A stretch of DNA of 49,484 bases from Aerococcus agrisoli (lineage in GTDB: Bacteria > Bacillota > Bacilli > Lactobacillales > Aerococcaceae). Positions 17,802 to 26,285 of the stretch are shown piece after piece. The DNA lies in contig NZ_RKMG01000010.1 in assembly GCF_003797145.1 (NCBI RefSeq), forward strand, positions 879 to 50,362, read 5' to 3'. A program made the translations under genes and the position numbers. Position 1 is the first letter of the stretch. Each line of letters starts with the position of its first letter. Under the pieces are notes generated by a model. That model searched no databases, was not told the origin of the DNA, and saw nothing but the letters and a program-made list of their open reading frames with translations.

Positions 17802-19625
17802 TTATTTGCCTTCTAGTATTGTTTGGCTGTCATAAACACCTGGTGTGTATGTTTTTCCAGATATGAGTTCAGTCATTTCGTTGAAGGTGAAGTGGTCTTC
17901 TAGAATCACGATTTTGTCATATCGTTCGAGTAGCGCGCGAAAATCTGCTTCGTCCATCACAAAGTTCTCTTGACCATCAACGTTTGGAGAGTATAGCCAA
18001 TATTTCCCATAGAACCCAACAAAGTAGTTCTCTACGTCAGTTTGGTTGGTGGAGACAACTAAGTATTTTTCGTTGTTTAGTACCATGTTATTTGGGGTAA
18101 CTTTTGCATATTCGGCTGCAGTTGAGGCATTAAATTGCGCATTGTTATAGAGTAACCCACCAGATTCGGATAAAAAGAATAACGTAGACACAAATAGTAA
18201 AAAAATACTCGATCCTTGATACAATTTTTTTGTTTGGATATTTTTATAGGATTTGAAATTACGTTTGGCAACGTTTTGCTCATAAAGTGAGTAGTCAATT
18301 TCCCATGCTAGGAACATCATGGCCAAACCTAATGCTAAAATCACGATGGATGAGGCATAACGATCAAAGCCAGCTAAATATAAGGCTTCTTCGGTTGGCA
18401 TGGAAAACAGGAACATAGCATAAATCCCTAGGTAATAAACAATGACTATCACGTCTATAAATAATAATTGCCAGAGTATCGGATTCTTCCTTTTCACTTT
18501 AAATCGAATAATTATATAGGCGACAATCATAATGATTTGCGTCAATATTATCCCTTGCGTTGATAAGGTTTGCAAGCTAGTGATGGTTTTCATAAATAAT
18601 TGCGAAATTTGTTCTATAACGGTTGTATCCTTTTCGCCAAATATAGATTGGTAAGCTGAAACCGAGACCTCATGTTTAGTAATCGGGAAATTTGCTTTAA
18701 CGTAAGCATTCCATATCGTGATTGGCAGAAAAGAGAGCCCTGTCGTGACAATGGTATATACAGTAACAATGATTTTATGCTTAGATTCTATCAGTCTTTT
18801 TCCCATTACAAATAAATAATAGGCAATGATAATGGCTGCAAAGAAGGTTGCACTCGCCTTAACTAGTGTCAACATCGCTACGACGAGAAATGTATAGAGA
18901 CTAACTTGTTTGATTTGATGACGCATCCGGAATATTCCTGCAATACCTGCAAGTGTGATAAGCGGTAATAAGAAGTCTACTAGTAAGTTGTTCAAGCGAA
19001 TCGCTGTGTTGAAATAATTGAAAATGGCAATAACAGAAAACATCATGGATAAAATCATGATTCTACTTTCATCACGGACAAATGAAAACATAGCGTAGAT
19101 ACAGGCTACGATAATCATGAATTGTCCTATCATCATGATGTGTTCATTAAACCCGGCTACTTGCGTTGCAAAGTAGAGGAAGAGTGATGAACCCATGGGA
19201 TACGACGTGTAGGCAATAATGGTGTCGTTGACAGTTGGCAGACGATCCTCAGTGAATAAGAATTTTACAATGACTGCCCAATGGGAATAATTGTCGTAAT
19301 GGTTTAAATGAATTTGGGTCAAGATACGGATAAACATGGCCGAGAATAAAATAATCCATGTACCGAGAAAAGTCATTTTCCAATTTTTATAACTTTTGTT
19401 TTTGATTTGGAGATAAATGGTCCACAAACCATAAGCTAAGCCAAATAAAATTAATATATTCGACGCTTGGGTTAGGAATTGGAAATAGGCTGCCGTATAC
19501 AGAACAAGCACGATAAAGGCAGTTGCTGCTATCCAAGATGTTTTATGGTAGAGACCACATACCCTGGTGAAAAAATTGGCATAACCAAACAGAACGAAGA
19601 TAAATAAAGCTATTCCTAAAATCAT
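17802..19625 (-). CDS. Large membrane protein, probable GT-C-type glycosyltransferase
   Basis: 607 residues with about 12-13 membrane segments in the first 480, then an extracytoplasmic C-terminal tail of about 120 residues. The first large loop holds HLNHYDNYSHWAVIVK around residue 111, an acidic loop after an early membrane helix, as in GT-C enzymes that use lipid-phosphate sugars. I recognise no closer family. It is last in an operon with a PilZ-containing synthase (4-bp overlap) and a GT2-GtrA fusion that would make and flip a lipid-linked sugar. The likely job is to decorate a cell-surface polymer (inference). A dedicated export or assembly role for the synthase product is the alternative. 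Confidence 0.6.
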   Translation of the reverse strand: MILGIALFIFVLFGYANFFTRVCGLYHKTSWIAATAFIVLVLYTAAYFQFLTQASNILILFGLAYGLWTIYLQIKNKSYKNWKMTFLGTWIILFSAMFIRILTQIHLNHYDNYSHWAVIVKFLFTEDRLPTVNDTIIAYTSYPMGSSLFLYFATQVAGFNEHIMMIGQFMIIVACIYAMFSFVRDESRIMILSMMFSVIAIFNYFNTAIRLNNLLVDFLLPLITLAGIAGIFRMRHQIKQVSLYTFLVVAMLTLVKASATFFAAIIIAYYLFVMGKRLIESKHKIIVTVYTIVTTGLSFLPITIWNAYVKANFPITKHEVSVSAYQSIFGEKDTTVIEQISQLFMKTITSLQTLSTQGIILTQIIMIVAYIIIRFKVKRKNPILWQLLFIDVIVIVYYLGIYAMFLFSMPTEEALYLAGFDRYASSIVILALGLAMMFLAWEIDYSLYEQNVAKRNFKSYKNIQTKKLYQGSSIFLLFVSTLFFLSESGGLLYNNAQFNASTAAEYAKVTPNNMVLNNEKYLVVSTNQTDVENYFVGFYGKYWLYSPNVDGQENFVMDEADFRALLERYDKIVILEDHFTFNEMTELISGKTYTPGVYDSQTILEGK

Positions 19626-21907
19626 GCATCATTCTCCCCTTCCCCTGTTGATTGTTGCGTCATAAATCGGTCATGGTGCACCCATTCTGCTAGTAGTTTT
19701 TTGAAGTTTTCTGTATAGGCAATATCTTGAATATTATCTATTTGATAGGTCATTTTCCCAGATTCATTTTTATGTAGGTAAGTTAATTCAAATGGTACCT
19801 CGTCAATCACTAAATGCAACTGCTTTTGTGGCATGATTGTAATCGCCGTGTCTAGTTGACTAAAAGACAATGTTTCAAAATTAAATCGGTCTAATTGGTA
19901 TATATTGCCGTCATTCGTAATGATTTGATTGGTTTGAATCACAGGATACAAGGGCTGTGCCTCTTGTGTTCCTTGTTTTTGATTGGGTTGCAGATGTTTT
20001 TCAATATTAATAAGGAAGGCATCGATAATCGTTGTCATCGGATCCATCGTTTGACGCAAGCTCTTATTAAAGCCATCGTATATGATTTGTAGATACGTTA
20101 GATAAGCTTCTTCGTTTTCCGCGTTATTTTCATTCAACTCTACACCATAGTAAAATTCAGGACCTTTTTGCCATACACGGACAATACAACCAACGAGACT
20201 CGTTGTGTTTTCTCCTTTACGCAGGGTGAAATGTAGGTCTTCTTTAGCTGGATAGTAAATCGGATAATCGGTCACGAATGACAGGCCTGTTTCTGAAATA
20301 TCGTTGGTAACGAAATGACCAGTTGCACCATAACTTGAGACTTCGATATCAATACTCATAGCAAAGCGTTCAGCAGCTCGGTAGATTGGGCGCCCTAGAT
20401 AGTACAGAACAGCGAACGTTAAGTTGACAATATGCGATAAAAGCCAAAATGTAATGACTGATCCATAGGCAATCTCAGAACCAAATTTACCGTAGTTGAA
20501 TGTGACTACCCCAAATAATGCTAAGGCCAACATAATGGCGTTTGGCAAAGCATATAGCATATCTTTACGCGACTGGTTGGCATCTTTATTGGTAACTTTA
20601 AAAGATGTTTCTTTAAGTCCGATAGATTGCATAAAGATTGGAATAACCAGATACGGTGCAAAAATTGTCTCCTGAATTTCACCCCACCTAGACGTTCTTA
20701 AATCACTAGATACATCTTTCATGACTAATTGAATTAAGGCGTAACTTGGTAACCAAATTGCTAATAGAACCCAGAAGTTGGTATCTACCACTCTAATACC
20801 AAAAACGGTAAACAGGATTGGCGCAAAAATATACAGAATACGGCGGAAGAATGACCACCAATATAAGTATGAATTGATATAAACAAATCGTTGTGCCATG
20901 GTCAGTTTCGGGTTGGTAAATGCGCGAATGTTATAGACACTTTGGACAACCCCTCTCCCCCATCTAATCCGTTGTTTTAGGATACTTGGGATATCGGTTG
21001 GGGTTAAGCCAGAAGCTTTGGGTTCTAAGGTTGATAAGTTTTGGTAACCGGCCATGTTGATTTGTGCACCAAGTTGAAAGTCTTCAGTGATGGTGTTGGT
21101 TGGGAAACCACCTGCATCGACGATAGCTTGACGGGCAATCATGGTATTTGATCCGGTATAAATAGCTGCACCATGGGCATTATGGTAGACGTTGACTTCA
21201 CGTGAGAAGAAGTCTTGTTCATTTGGAATATCCACTTCTGAGAATAGATTGAATTGGAATGAATCCGCATTGTAGAAGCTTTGAGGCGTTTGTACCAGGC
21301 CAAGAGGCTTGATGTCTTCCCCTGCTTGTCTCCGTTTGGCGTTGTCTACAAAATACGGCACGGTTTCGGTTAAGAAGTCGGAATAAGGAATCATGTCGGC
21401 GTCAAAAGTAGCCACTAATGGCGAATGGCTGTTGGCTATGGCGTAGTTGAAATTGCCAGATTTGGCATGTTTATTATTTTTCACACCTAAATAATCGATA
21501 CCAAATTTGGCAGCAAGTTCTTCCATTTCGACGCGTTCGTTGTCGTCGGCGATGTAGATATGGACTTTGGATTTGTCAGGATAGTGCATACGGGTAGCAC
21601 TGTTGATGGTTTTGGCCAGCAAGTCAACACCCTCGTTATGGGTGGCGATGAGCACATCGACATCAGGATATTCGCTTGGGAATATTTTGGGCTCGATTAA
21701 GGGTTTGGCGGAGTTTTTGCTCCAGATTAAAAAGACAGCGGTGAAATTGGAAATGATTTCGCTGATCCAAAGTAGTATCCCAAAAATAAGTGCGAATAGA
21801 GATTCGTTGACCGGCAATGTATATAGGCCACGCCATACCAGGTAGATGACGGTGGTGATGATTGTTAGAATGTATAGTATTCGGCGTTTCATTCGTTCAT
21901 ATTTCAC
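19622..21907 (-). CDS. BcsA-like processive glycosyltransferase with PilZ domain
   Basis: 761 residues. Two membrane helices come first. The GT2 core follows with DD at 121-122, DAD at 169-171, TED at 274-276 and QRIRW at 312-316, the full set of the cellulose/hyaluronan synthase group. Further membrane helices lie at about 340-505. A PilZ domain follows with RAAER at 510-514 (RxxxR) and DISETG at 536-541 (DxSxxG), both halves of the c-di-GMP-binding motif. The last 130 residues are unassigned. It probably makes a beta-linked surface polysaccharide under c-di-GMP control. It starts 2 bp after the GT2-GtrA gene. Confidence 0.88.
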   Translation of the reverse strand: MKYERMKRRILYILTIITTVIYLVWRGLYTLPVNESLFALIFGILLWISEIISNFTAVFLIWSKNSAKPLIEPKIFPSEYPDVDVLIATHNEGVDLLAKTINSATRMHYPDKSKVHIYIADDNERVEMEELAAKFGIDYLGVKNNKHAKSGNFNYAIANSHSPLVATFDADMIPYSDFLTETVPYFVDNAKRRQAGEDIKPLGLVQTPQSFYNADSFQFNLFSEVDIPNEQDFFSREVNVYHNAHGAAIYTGSNTMIARQAIVDAGGFPTNTITEDFQLGAQINMAGYQNLSTLEPKASGLTPTDIPSILKQRIRWGRGVVQSVYNIRAFTNPKLTMAQRFVYINSYLYWWSFFRRILYIFAPILFTVFGIRVVDTNFWVLLAIWLPSYALIQLVMKDVSSDLRTSRWGEIQETIFAPYLVIPIFMQSIGLKETSFKVTNKDANQSRKDMLYALPNAIMLALALFGVVTFNYGKFGSEIAYGSVITFWLLSHIVNLTFAVLYYLGRPIYRAAERFAMSIDIEVSSYGATGHFVTNDISETGLSFVTDYPIYYPAKEDLHFTLRKGENTTSLVGCIVRVWQKGPEFYYGVELNENNAENEEAYLTYLQIIYDGFNKSLRQTMDPMTTIIDAFLINIEKHLQPNQKQGTQEAQPLYPVIQTNQIITNDGNIYQLDRFNFETLSFSQLDTAITIMPQKQLHLVIDEVPFELTYLHKNESGKMTYQIDNIQDIAYTENFKKLLAEWVHHDRFMTQQSTGEGENDA

Positions 21908-21909
21908 GG

Positions 21910-22953
21910 CTAAACCTCCTTGAAAATGAAGTTTTTTTGTACATAGTAGCTGAGTACGAATAATAAGGTGTCCACGATGACTTTGACTGCAACGACTTCT
22001 TCAGACTGCAAGATTGCATGTACGGCGTAGACTAAAACCGCTGAAAGGCAGATTTGTACGACTACTAATGCATAATATTTTAATAAACTATATGGTGTGT
22101 TGCGGGCGAAGACGAATTTTTGGTTGACGTAATAGTTAAATAACGACGATATGGCACGAGATCCGATTGATGCGAATAAGATGCTGGCAAAATCGAGCTG
22201 GTTAAATAGGTATATCAGGATAGAATAAGCCACAATATCAACGATGAATGATGATATGGATGACAAGATATATTTGAAGACGACACCGTAGATTGCGATT
22301 GAATCGGCAATGATTCTAAAATGCGATGAAGCATTACCTTCGATATAAGTTGTCGTGATGGGTTGGCTATAGATTGGCCATCCTTGCTTTTTGGTTTCAA
22401 TTAGCATGTTGGTTTCGTATTCGAAGCGGTCACCGTCGACAGTTTGTAGGACTGGTAGGAAGCTACGCGGGATAACGCGGAGTCCAGTTTGGGTATCCTC
22501 GATTTCGATGCCCGTGGTCCATTTTAGGATGTTACGCGTGATGACGTTACCAAATTTGCTACGGAACGGGATCTTTTCGTCGAACTGACGGGTGCCAAGG
22601 ATTAGTCCATCTGGGTGTTGATCAGACATTTGAATAGTTTTAACCATATCTTCGTAGGAATGTTGACCGTCAGAATCGATGGTAACCATTTTGTCGATTT
22701 CTGGCTCGTTTTTGATGATGTGGTCCATGGCGATTTTTAAGGCTGCACCCTTACCTTGATTAATTGGCCGATAAATGTTTGTTGTGTTGTAGTTTGTTTC
22801 GGCTTCTTGGAAAATGTGCTTGAAGTCAGGCCCTGATCCATCATCGATGATTAAAATAGGAATTTTCGTGTCCTGTTGACGGATGGTGTCTAACAGGTGA
22901 ATTAATTTTTGGTCTGGTTCTAATGATGGGATGACGATCATAGGTCTTGACAT
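21910..22953 (-). CDS. GT2 (polyprenyl-phosphate sugar synthase type) fused to a GtrA domain
   Basis: 347 residues. Residues 1-225 are a dolichol-phosphate-mannose-synthase-like GT2: VIPSLEPDQKLIHLLD, LIIDDGSG, TIDSDGQHSYEDM (DxD) and EIEDTQTGLRVIPRSF. Residues 226-347 form four membrane helices with NYYVNQKFVFAR and YYVQKNFIFKEV, the GtrA signature. Such proteins load a sugar on undecaprenyl phosphate and help move it across the membrane. Here it would feed the GT-C-type protein at the end of the operon. The start ATG has AGGAG nine bases upstream. Its leader contains a hairpin and a palindrome. Confidence 0.87.
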   Translation of the reverse strand: MSRPMIVIPSLEPDQKLIHLLDTIRQQDTKIPILIIDDGSGPDFKHIFQEAETNYNTTNIYRPINQGKGAALKIAMDHIIKNEPEIDKMVTIDSDGQHSYEDMVKTIQMSDQHPDGLILGTRQFDEKIPFRSKFGNVITRNILKWTTGIEIEDTQTGLRVIPRSFLPVLQTVDGDRFEYETNMLIETKKQGWPIYSQPITTTYIEGNASSHFRIIADSIAIYGVVFKYILSSISSFIVDIVAYSILIYLFNQLDFASILFASIGSRAISSLFNYYVNQKFVFARNTPYSLLKYYALVVVQICLSAVLVYAVHAILQSEEVVAVKVIVDTLLFVLSYYVQKNFIFKEV

Positions 22954-23044
22954 GGCAGTTCTCCTTTGGTGGTCTGGTGCTTTATTGGTTGGGGTTGGTC
23001 CGTTTATATATTTAATTTACACTTTCAAATTAGTCAAAATAAAA

Positions 23045-23094
23045 AATGGTATGACTTAAGAGGATGTCTCGCTGCTAGTCATACCATTATTTAG
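23045..23094 (-). terminator. Hairpin with T run in front of the GT2-GtrA operon
   Basis: AATGGTATGACT and AGTCATACCATT are perfect 12-bp arms with a 20-base loop; on the minus strand TTTTTTATTTT follows. It lies about 90 bp before the operon start and no gene ends nearby, so it may be an attenuator or the end of a short RNA. TTGACT right after it (23032-23037 region) could be a -35. Confidence 0.5.
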
Positions 23095-23197
23095 TATTTT
23101 TGACGTGAAAGGTACTCTATTTCCAATAGAAAATTATAATTGCATTCGGGGGGTTAGGCAAATTTTAAGAAGCATATTTTTAATGGTTTTTGAATTT

Positions 23198-23213
23198 AGT
23201 GACAAATGTCACT
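23198..23213. promoter_or_regulatory. Perfect palindrome, possible operator
   Basis: AGTGACAAATGTCACT has 7-bp arms around AA. It lies 245 bp before the GT2-GtrA start and outside all genes. I cannot match it to a named regulator. Confidence 0.3.
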
Positions 23214-23235
23214 TTTTTATTTTTGGTGAAGTATT

Positions 23236-23263
23236 GAAAAAGGACTGGCCTGAGCCAGTCCTT
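23236..23263. terminator. Hairpin 1 of a tandem pair
   Basis: AAGGACTGGC-CTGA-GCCAGTCCTT, flanked by A and T runs. It shares its stem sequence with the hairpin at 23291. Confidence 0.6.
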
Positions 23264-23290
23264 AGCTTTTGGATGTTTTGATTTGTGATG

Positions 23291-23320
23291 AAAAAGGACT
23301 GGCGCGAGGCCAGTCCTTTT
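23291..23320. terminator. Hairpin 2 of a tandem pair, original terminator of the nucleoside hydrolase gene
   Basis: AAAAGGACTGGC-GCGAG-GCCAGTCCTTTT, usable on both strands. It lies 18 bp past the stop codon of the hydrolase remnant at 23338. Confidence 0.75.
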
Positions 23321-23337
23321 CATTATGATTTTAGGTT

Positions 23338-23375
23338 CTATTTAATGTCGCCGAAAACGTCTAGCATGACTTGTT
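23338..23375 (-). pseudogene. Detached 3' end of the nucleoside hydrolase gene
   Basis: Read on the minus strand this gives QVMLDVFGDIK and a TAG stop, the same ending as the intact gene at 24339 (QVMLDVFGDIR, TAA). It is followed by the terminator at 23291. It looks like the gene's original end, cut off by insertion of the 1001-bp unit. Confidence 0.75.
23343..23375. repeat. 33-bp direct repeat, left copy
   Basis: TAATGTCGCCGAAAACGTCT and the following AGCATGACTTGTT are identical to 24344-24376, exactly 1001 bp away. Sequence diverges at once on both sides. The short palindrome GTTAAGAACTTAAC (23373-23386) straddles its inner border. Confidence 0.9.
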
Positions 23376-23400
23376 AAGAACTTAACAGAGAACTTTTCAT

Positions 23401-23447
23401 ATGAGAATGATATTTCCATAGATATTAATCCTAGTTATCATTCTCAT
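23401..23447 (-). terminator. Inverted repeat after the unknown gene, possible terminator
   Basis: ATGAGAATGATA and TATCATTCTCAT are perfect 12-bp arms with a 23-base loop, 46 bp past the stop codon of the gene at 23493. There is no T run, so termination is uncertain. Confidence 0.35.
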
Positions 23448-23492
23448 CTATGAATGATGATAAATGTGGTACTCAAAACATGCCCGGAAGGT

Positions 23493-24203
23493 TTAAATTT
23501 TTCCTCTCAAATCTTCTAAGCGACTATGATATATATTAGTCACCATTATTATGCCTAATCGCACATAAAACTTCTTTTTCTGTTCATCCCACTGATTACG
23601 TTCGTCAATTGCTTGTGGGGAACTATGTCTAAATACTTGTGTTTCATTTCGAAAACGTTTAATATCCTCGTTACTAAAATATTTATAAAATATATTTGGT
23701 TCGATTGTGACGAACTCTTTATTTGTTTTTAATAAGTATTCAATTGAATTATTCAAATTCACTAATTGATCATCTAAGGAAAATGTATGAAAATCGCCTT
23801 TATTCGTTGAAATATGGGCTATCATGTCTAAAATATCTTCTGAAAAAAGGAACACAGGGTTATCATTTTTTCTAACTATAGTTAAATTATCAATTAATTC
23901 TCGTCTATCAGACCAAAGAATTCTATCCGTAATTCCTGTTTCTTCTTTAATTTTAGATCGTATCATATCATATCCAAAAGATTTTAAATCTGTCTGATTT
24001 TCGATGACATTAGGAAATTCCAAAATGTAATAATCATTTTCTTTTAACCATTTAATTATTAGTGAATATTCATCAAAATCTTTCTCCGTATAATCGCTAC
24101 AAATAACAGATTTTTCTTTTGTAGATTTAGGTTTCAAAGTTTCTTTAAATGCACCTATAACAACATCATCATTTTCATAAGTGTAGTTTTCAAGATAGAT
24201 CAT
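23493..24203 (-). CDS. Unrecognised 236-residue protein (cargo of the 1001-bp unit)
   Basis: I do not recognise a family. The protein is soluble, rich in Asp/Glu/Lys/Asn, with no membrane segment, signal peptide or cysteine cluster. Notable stretches are MIYLENYTYENDDVVIG at the start, GYDMIRSKIKEETGITD, ILWSDRRELIDNL, NPVFLFSEDILDMIAHIST, and a C-terminal basic helix region NQWDEQKKKFYVRLG. The start ATG at 24203 follows GGAGGTG by six bases. A possible promoter (TTGAAA at 24283-24288, TATACA at 24261-24266 on the minus strand) lies upstream. It is the only gene in the direct-repeat-bounded insert, so an accessory role such as defence or immunity is conceivable but unproven. Confidence 0.75.
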   Translation of the reverse strand: MIYLENYTYENDDVVIGAFKETLKPKSTKEKSVICSDYTEKDFDEYSLIIKWLKENDYYILEFPNVIENQTDLKSFGYDMIRSKIKEETGITDRILWSDRRELIDNLTIVRKNDNPVFLFSEDILDMIAHISTNKGDFHTFSLDDQLVNLNNSIEYLLKTNKEFVTIEPNIFYKYFSNEDIKRFRNETQVFRHSSPQAIDERNQWDEQKKKFYVRLGIIMVTNIYHSRLEDLRGKI

Positions 24204-24285
24204 TTTACACCTCCAAAAATACTGAAATTAATAATTAAAGAATCTCCTAGTTTTTGTAATTGTATAATATATGTGTATGAGTTTT

Positions 24286-24330
24286 CAAAAAAATACCTCA
24301 TGTCACAAAATCTTTCTGTGACATGAAGTA
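24286..24330 (-). terminator. Terminator of the nucleoside hydrolase gene, brought by the insert
   Basis: On the minus strand TACTTCATGTCACA pairs with TGTGACATGAGGTA, followed by TTTTTTT. It begins about 9 bp after the stop codon at 24339. Confidence 0.85.
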
Positions 24331-24338
24331 TGAATTTT

Positions 24339-25286
24339 TTATCTAATGTCGCCGAAAACGTCTAGCATGACTTGTTTAAATGCTTGGTGGTCTACGACTT
24401 CACATACACGTGCGTTTGGTGTTTTGTGTAGTTGATGTGTTAAATCGACGATGTTGTGGCCGCGAGTGATTTCGCCTTTGGTTTCGACATCAACGAAGTA
24501 GTCGTTAGATTGGGTCATGATTTCTTCGTTGGCTGCAATAGCTACGGCTAATGAGTCTGGATGTGTGATGCCGTCAAATAAGTGTTCAGAGTTATTGGCT
24601 TCACGGACAAATCCGTTAACGTCCATGTAGAATTGAGAACCTTTTGTGTTTAAGGCTGCAATTTCTTTGATTTCAGCATCGTCCATCACGCCGTATTCAA
24701 TGGTCATGTCCCATCCAATCATGGTGATTGGTGCGCCAGAACCGAATACCATTTTCGCAGCTAATGGATCAATGTAGAAGTTGTATTCGGCTGATACGTT
24801 AATGTTACCAAGTGAGTTATTGATACCGCCCATGATCCACAAGTGTTTTATCTTAGTGGCGATTGATGGATCTTTTTTCATCGCCATAGCAATGTTCGTT
24901 AATGGCGCAATAGCGATAATTTCAATTTCACCTGGATTGGCGTTAATTGCATCCACTAAATAGTCAACTGCATGTTGCGTTTCAGGTTCTTGTTTTGGTT
25001 CGGTGATAACCAAATCACCCATACCAGCATTTCCATGAATGTTTTCGATGGTGTCATGTTTTTCGGTTAATAAGGCATCGATTGGTTCTTCGTAACCCTT
25101 GTAAACTGGGACTTTGTAGTCAGGATTGAATAGTTCAACTGTGTAAAGTGCGTTGCGGACTTGATTATCAAATTGGACGTTACCACCTGCAATGGTAATC
25201 CCTTCGACCTTAAAGTATTTTAAAGCTGTTAAAATGGCAGTTGTGTCGTCGCCAGCTGTATCTGTATCAATAATTACTCTACGCAT
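24339..25286 (-). CDS. Inosine-uridine preferring nucleoside hydrolase family protein
   Basis: 315 residues. The N-terminus MRRVIIDTDTAGDDTTAIL carries the calcium-binding DTDxxxDD motif of the family. IAPLTNIAMAM, IMGGINNSLGNINVSAEYNFYIDPLAAK and IGWDMT are the other conserved blocks. It hydrolyses the N-glycosidic bond of ribonucleosides for salvage; which base is preferred is not readable. The start at 25286 is chosen because AGGAGG lies nine bases upstream; an earlier in-frame ATG (25319) has none. Its last codons are duplicated at 23338-23375, so the present 3' end came with an insertion, but only Lys to Arg and the stop codon differ. Confidence 0.88.
   Translation of the reverse strand: MRRVIIDTDTAGDDTTAILTALKYFKVEGITIAGGNVQFDNQVRNALYTVELFNPDYKVPVYKGYEEPIDALLTEKHDTIENIHGNAGMGDLVITEPKQEPETQHAVDYLVDAINANPGEIEIIAIAPLTNIAMAMKKDPSIATKIKHLWIMGGINNSLGNINVSAEYNFYIDPLAAKMVFGSGAPITMIGWDMTIEYGVMDDAEIKEIAALNTKGSQFYMDVNGFVREANNSEHLFDGITHPDSLAVAIAANEEIMTQSNDYFVDVETKGEITRGHNIVDLTHQLHKTPNARVCEVVDHQAFKQVMLDVFGDIR
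24344..24376. repeat. 33-bp direct repeat, right copy
   Basis: Identical to 23343-23375 and part of the coding end of the intact nucleoside hydrolase gene. Confidence 0.9.
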
Positions 25287-25369
25287 GTAAATGATGCCTC
25301 CTAATGTATTTAGGAACATTTTACCATTTAATTTAATTTATTGTGCGGAAATTGTGGAAATTTTAATAA

Positions 25370-25416
25370 AATAGGTGCAAGTAGACTTCGATTTGGAAGA
25401 TACTTACACCTATACT
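25370..25416 (-). terminator. Terminator after the DUF697-like gene
   Basis: On the minus strand ATAGGTGTAAGTA pairs with TACTTGCACCTAT (one mismatch), followed by TTTTATT. Confidence 0.6.
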
Positions 25417-25419
25417 TGG

Positions 25420-26157
25420 TTATGCTTTTTTTCTTGAATTTTTTACTGCGTTAGATAGCATTTGGAATTGGCCTCTGAATGTTGTGAGGTCGTCGAATAA
25501 ATCTTCGCCATCGTTTAACATCTTGACCGTTACCCATCCTAGGCTGGCAGTAAGTCCACTGGCTACGACGCCATTAACTGCTGCACCTGTTACACTACCA
25601 ACAACTGGGACCATTTTCATTAAATTTCCGACGGCGCTTCGTCCAAAACCAACAAGCACGATTTCTTTGGTTACGGCAGATTTAATATTTTGGGTCCATG
25701 TTTGGCCGAATAATTTGTGTAAGCGACCCATCATAGTCAATTGGACTGGTACTAATAGCACTGCATCCGAAAATGGAATTGGTGAACATCCGATAATTGC
25801 TGCGGTTAATGTTGCGATGTGAATGGTTGAGAAACACTTTTTACGCACTTCTGGATCCACACCAACTAGGAAGTCTTCAAAAATCCCCTCGTATTGTTCT
25901 TTACTATTCGCTAGAATTTTTTCGGCTTGTGCTTTAGATTTGTCAAATGAATTGACAATTATTGTAGCGTATTTTGTTGGGATTTTTTTCAATACCTCGT
26001 TGAAGAATGAATTGAATTCCTTTGATTCGCCTGTTTCACTTTCAGTAACTTCTATTGTTGGAGCGTTGGTTGCCTCTTCTTTTTCTGATGTTTCTTGTTG
26101 ATCAGCTTGTGCTATTATAATATATTCCTCTTGATTTTCTTTGTTTGTATTCATCAT
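25420..26157 (-). CDS. DUF697-like membrane-associated protein
   Basis: 245 residues. The first 60 are acidic and disordered-looking (Glu/Thr rich). The middle has a hydrophobic helical region, IHIATLTAAIIGCSPIPFSDAV then LTMMGRLHKLFG (quoted in part), which is the pattern of DUF697, a domain often attached to or encoded near GTPases. Further hydrophobic segments follow (MVPVVGSVTGAAVNGVVASG). The function is unknown; no GTPase gene is nearby. The start is ATG at 26157 or the next codon ATG at 26154, since AGGGGG lies 4 or 7 bases upstream respectively. It is transcribed away from the first NERD gene. Confidence 0.7.
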   Translation of the reverse strand: MMNTNKENQEEYIIIAQADQQETSEKEEATNAPTIEVTESETGESKEFNSFFNEVLKKIPTKYATIIVNSFDKSKAQAEKILANSKEQYEGIFEDFLVGVDPEVRKKCFSTIHIATLTAAIIGCSPIPFSDAVLLVPVQLTMMGRLHKLFGQTWTQNIKSAVTKEIVLVGFGRSAVGNLMKMVPVVGSVTGAAVNGVVASGLTASLGWVTVKMLNDGEDLFDDLTTFRGQFQMLSNAVKNSRKKA

Positions 26158-26285
26158 AATTCCCCCTTCTATAATAGGCTAAGTATTTTTTACGAATTGT
26201 TTTTATTGGCCTATTATATCATTTTAGATATAAGCTGTTGTAGCTTTTTGTGGGGCATTGGTGGTTGGTGAGTATAGGTATTCCT

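Larger units (their letters stand above)
23376..24376. mobile_element. 1001-bp inserted unit with one gene and no recombinase
   Basis: Bounded by 33-bp direct repeats (23343-23375, 24344-24376) that lie in the last codons of the hydrolase gene. The insert gives the truncated host gene a new end with stop codon and a new terminator (24286-24330), and carries a separate gene with its own ribosome site. This is the arrangement of 3'-end-targeting integrative elements, but I see no integrase. Mobilisation in trans or homologous exchange would both fit. Confidence 0.5.

Noticed and set aside
22954..23240. c-di-GMP riboswitch in the leader of the PilZ operon
   Set aside because: I looked for the conserved GEMM core and tetraloop/receptor segments and do not see them.
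23401..23447. Fur-box-like halves (GAGAATGATA / TATCATTCTC)
   Set aside because: The arms are 23 bp apart and do not form the 7-1-7 Fur pattern; it lies after a gene, not in a promoter.
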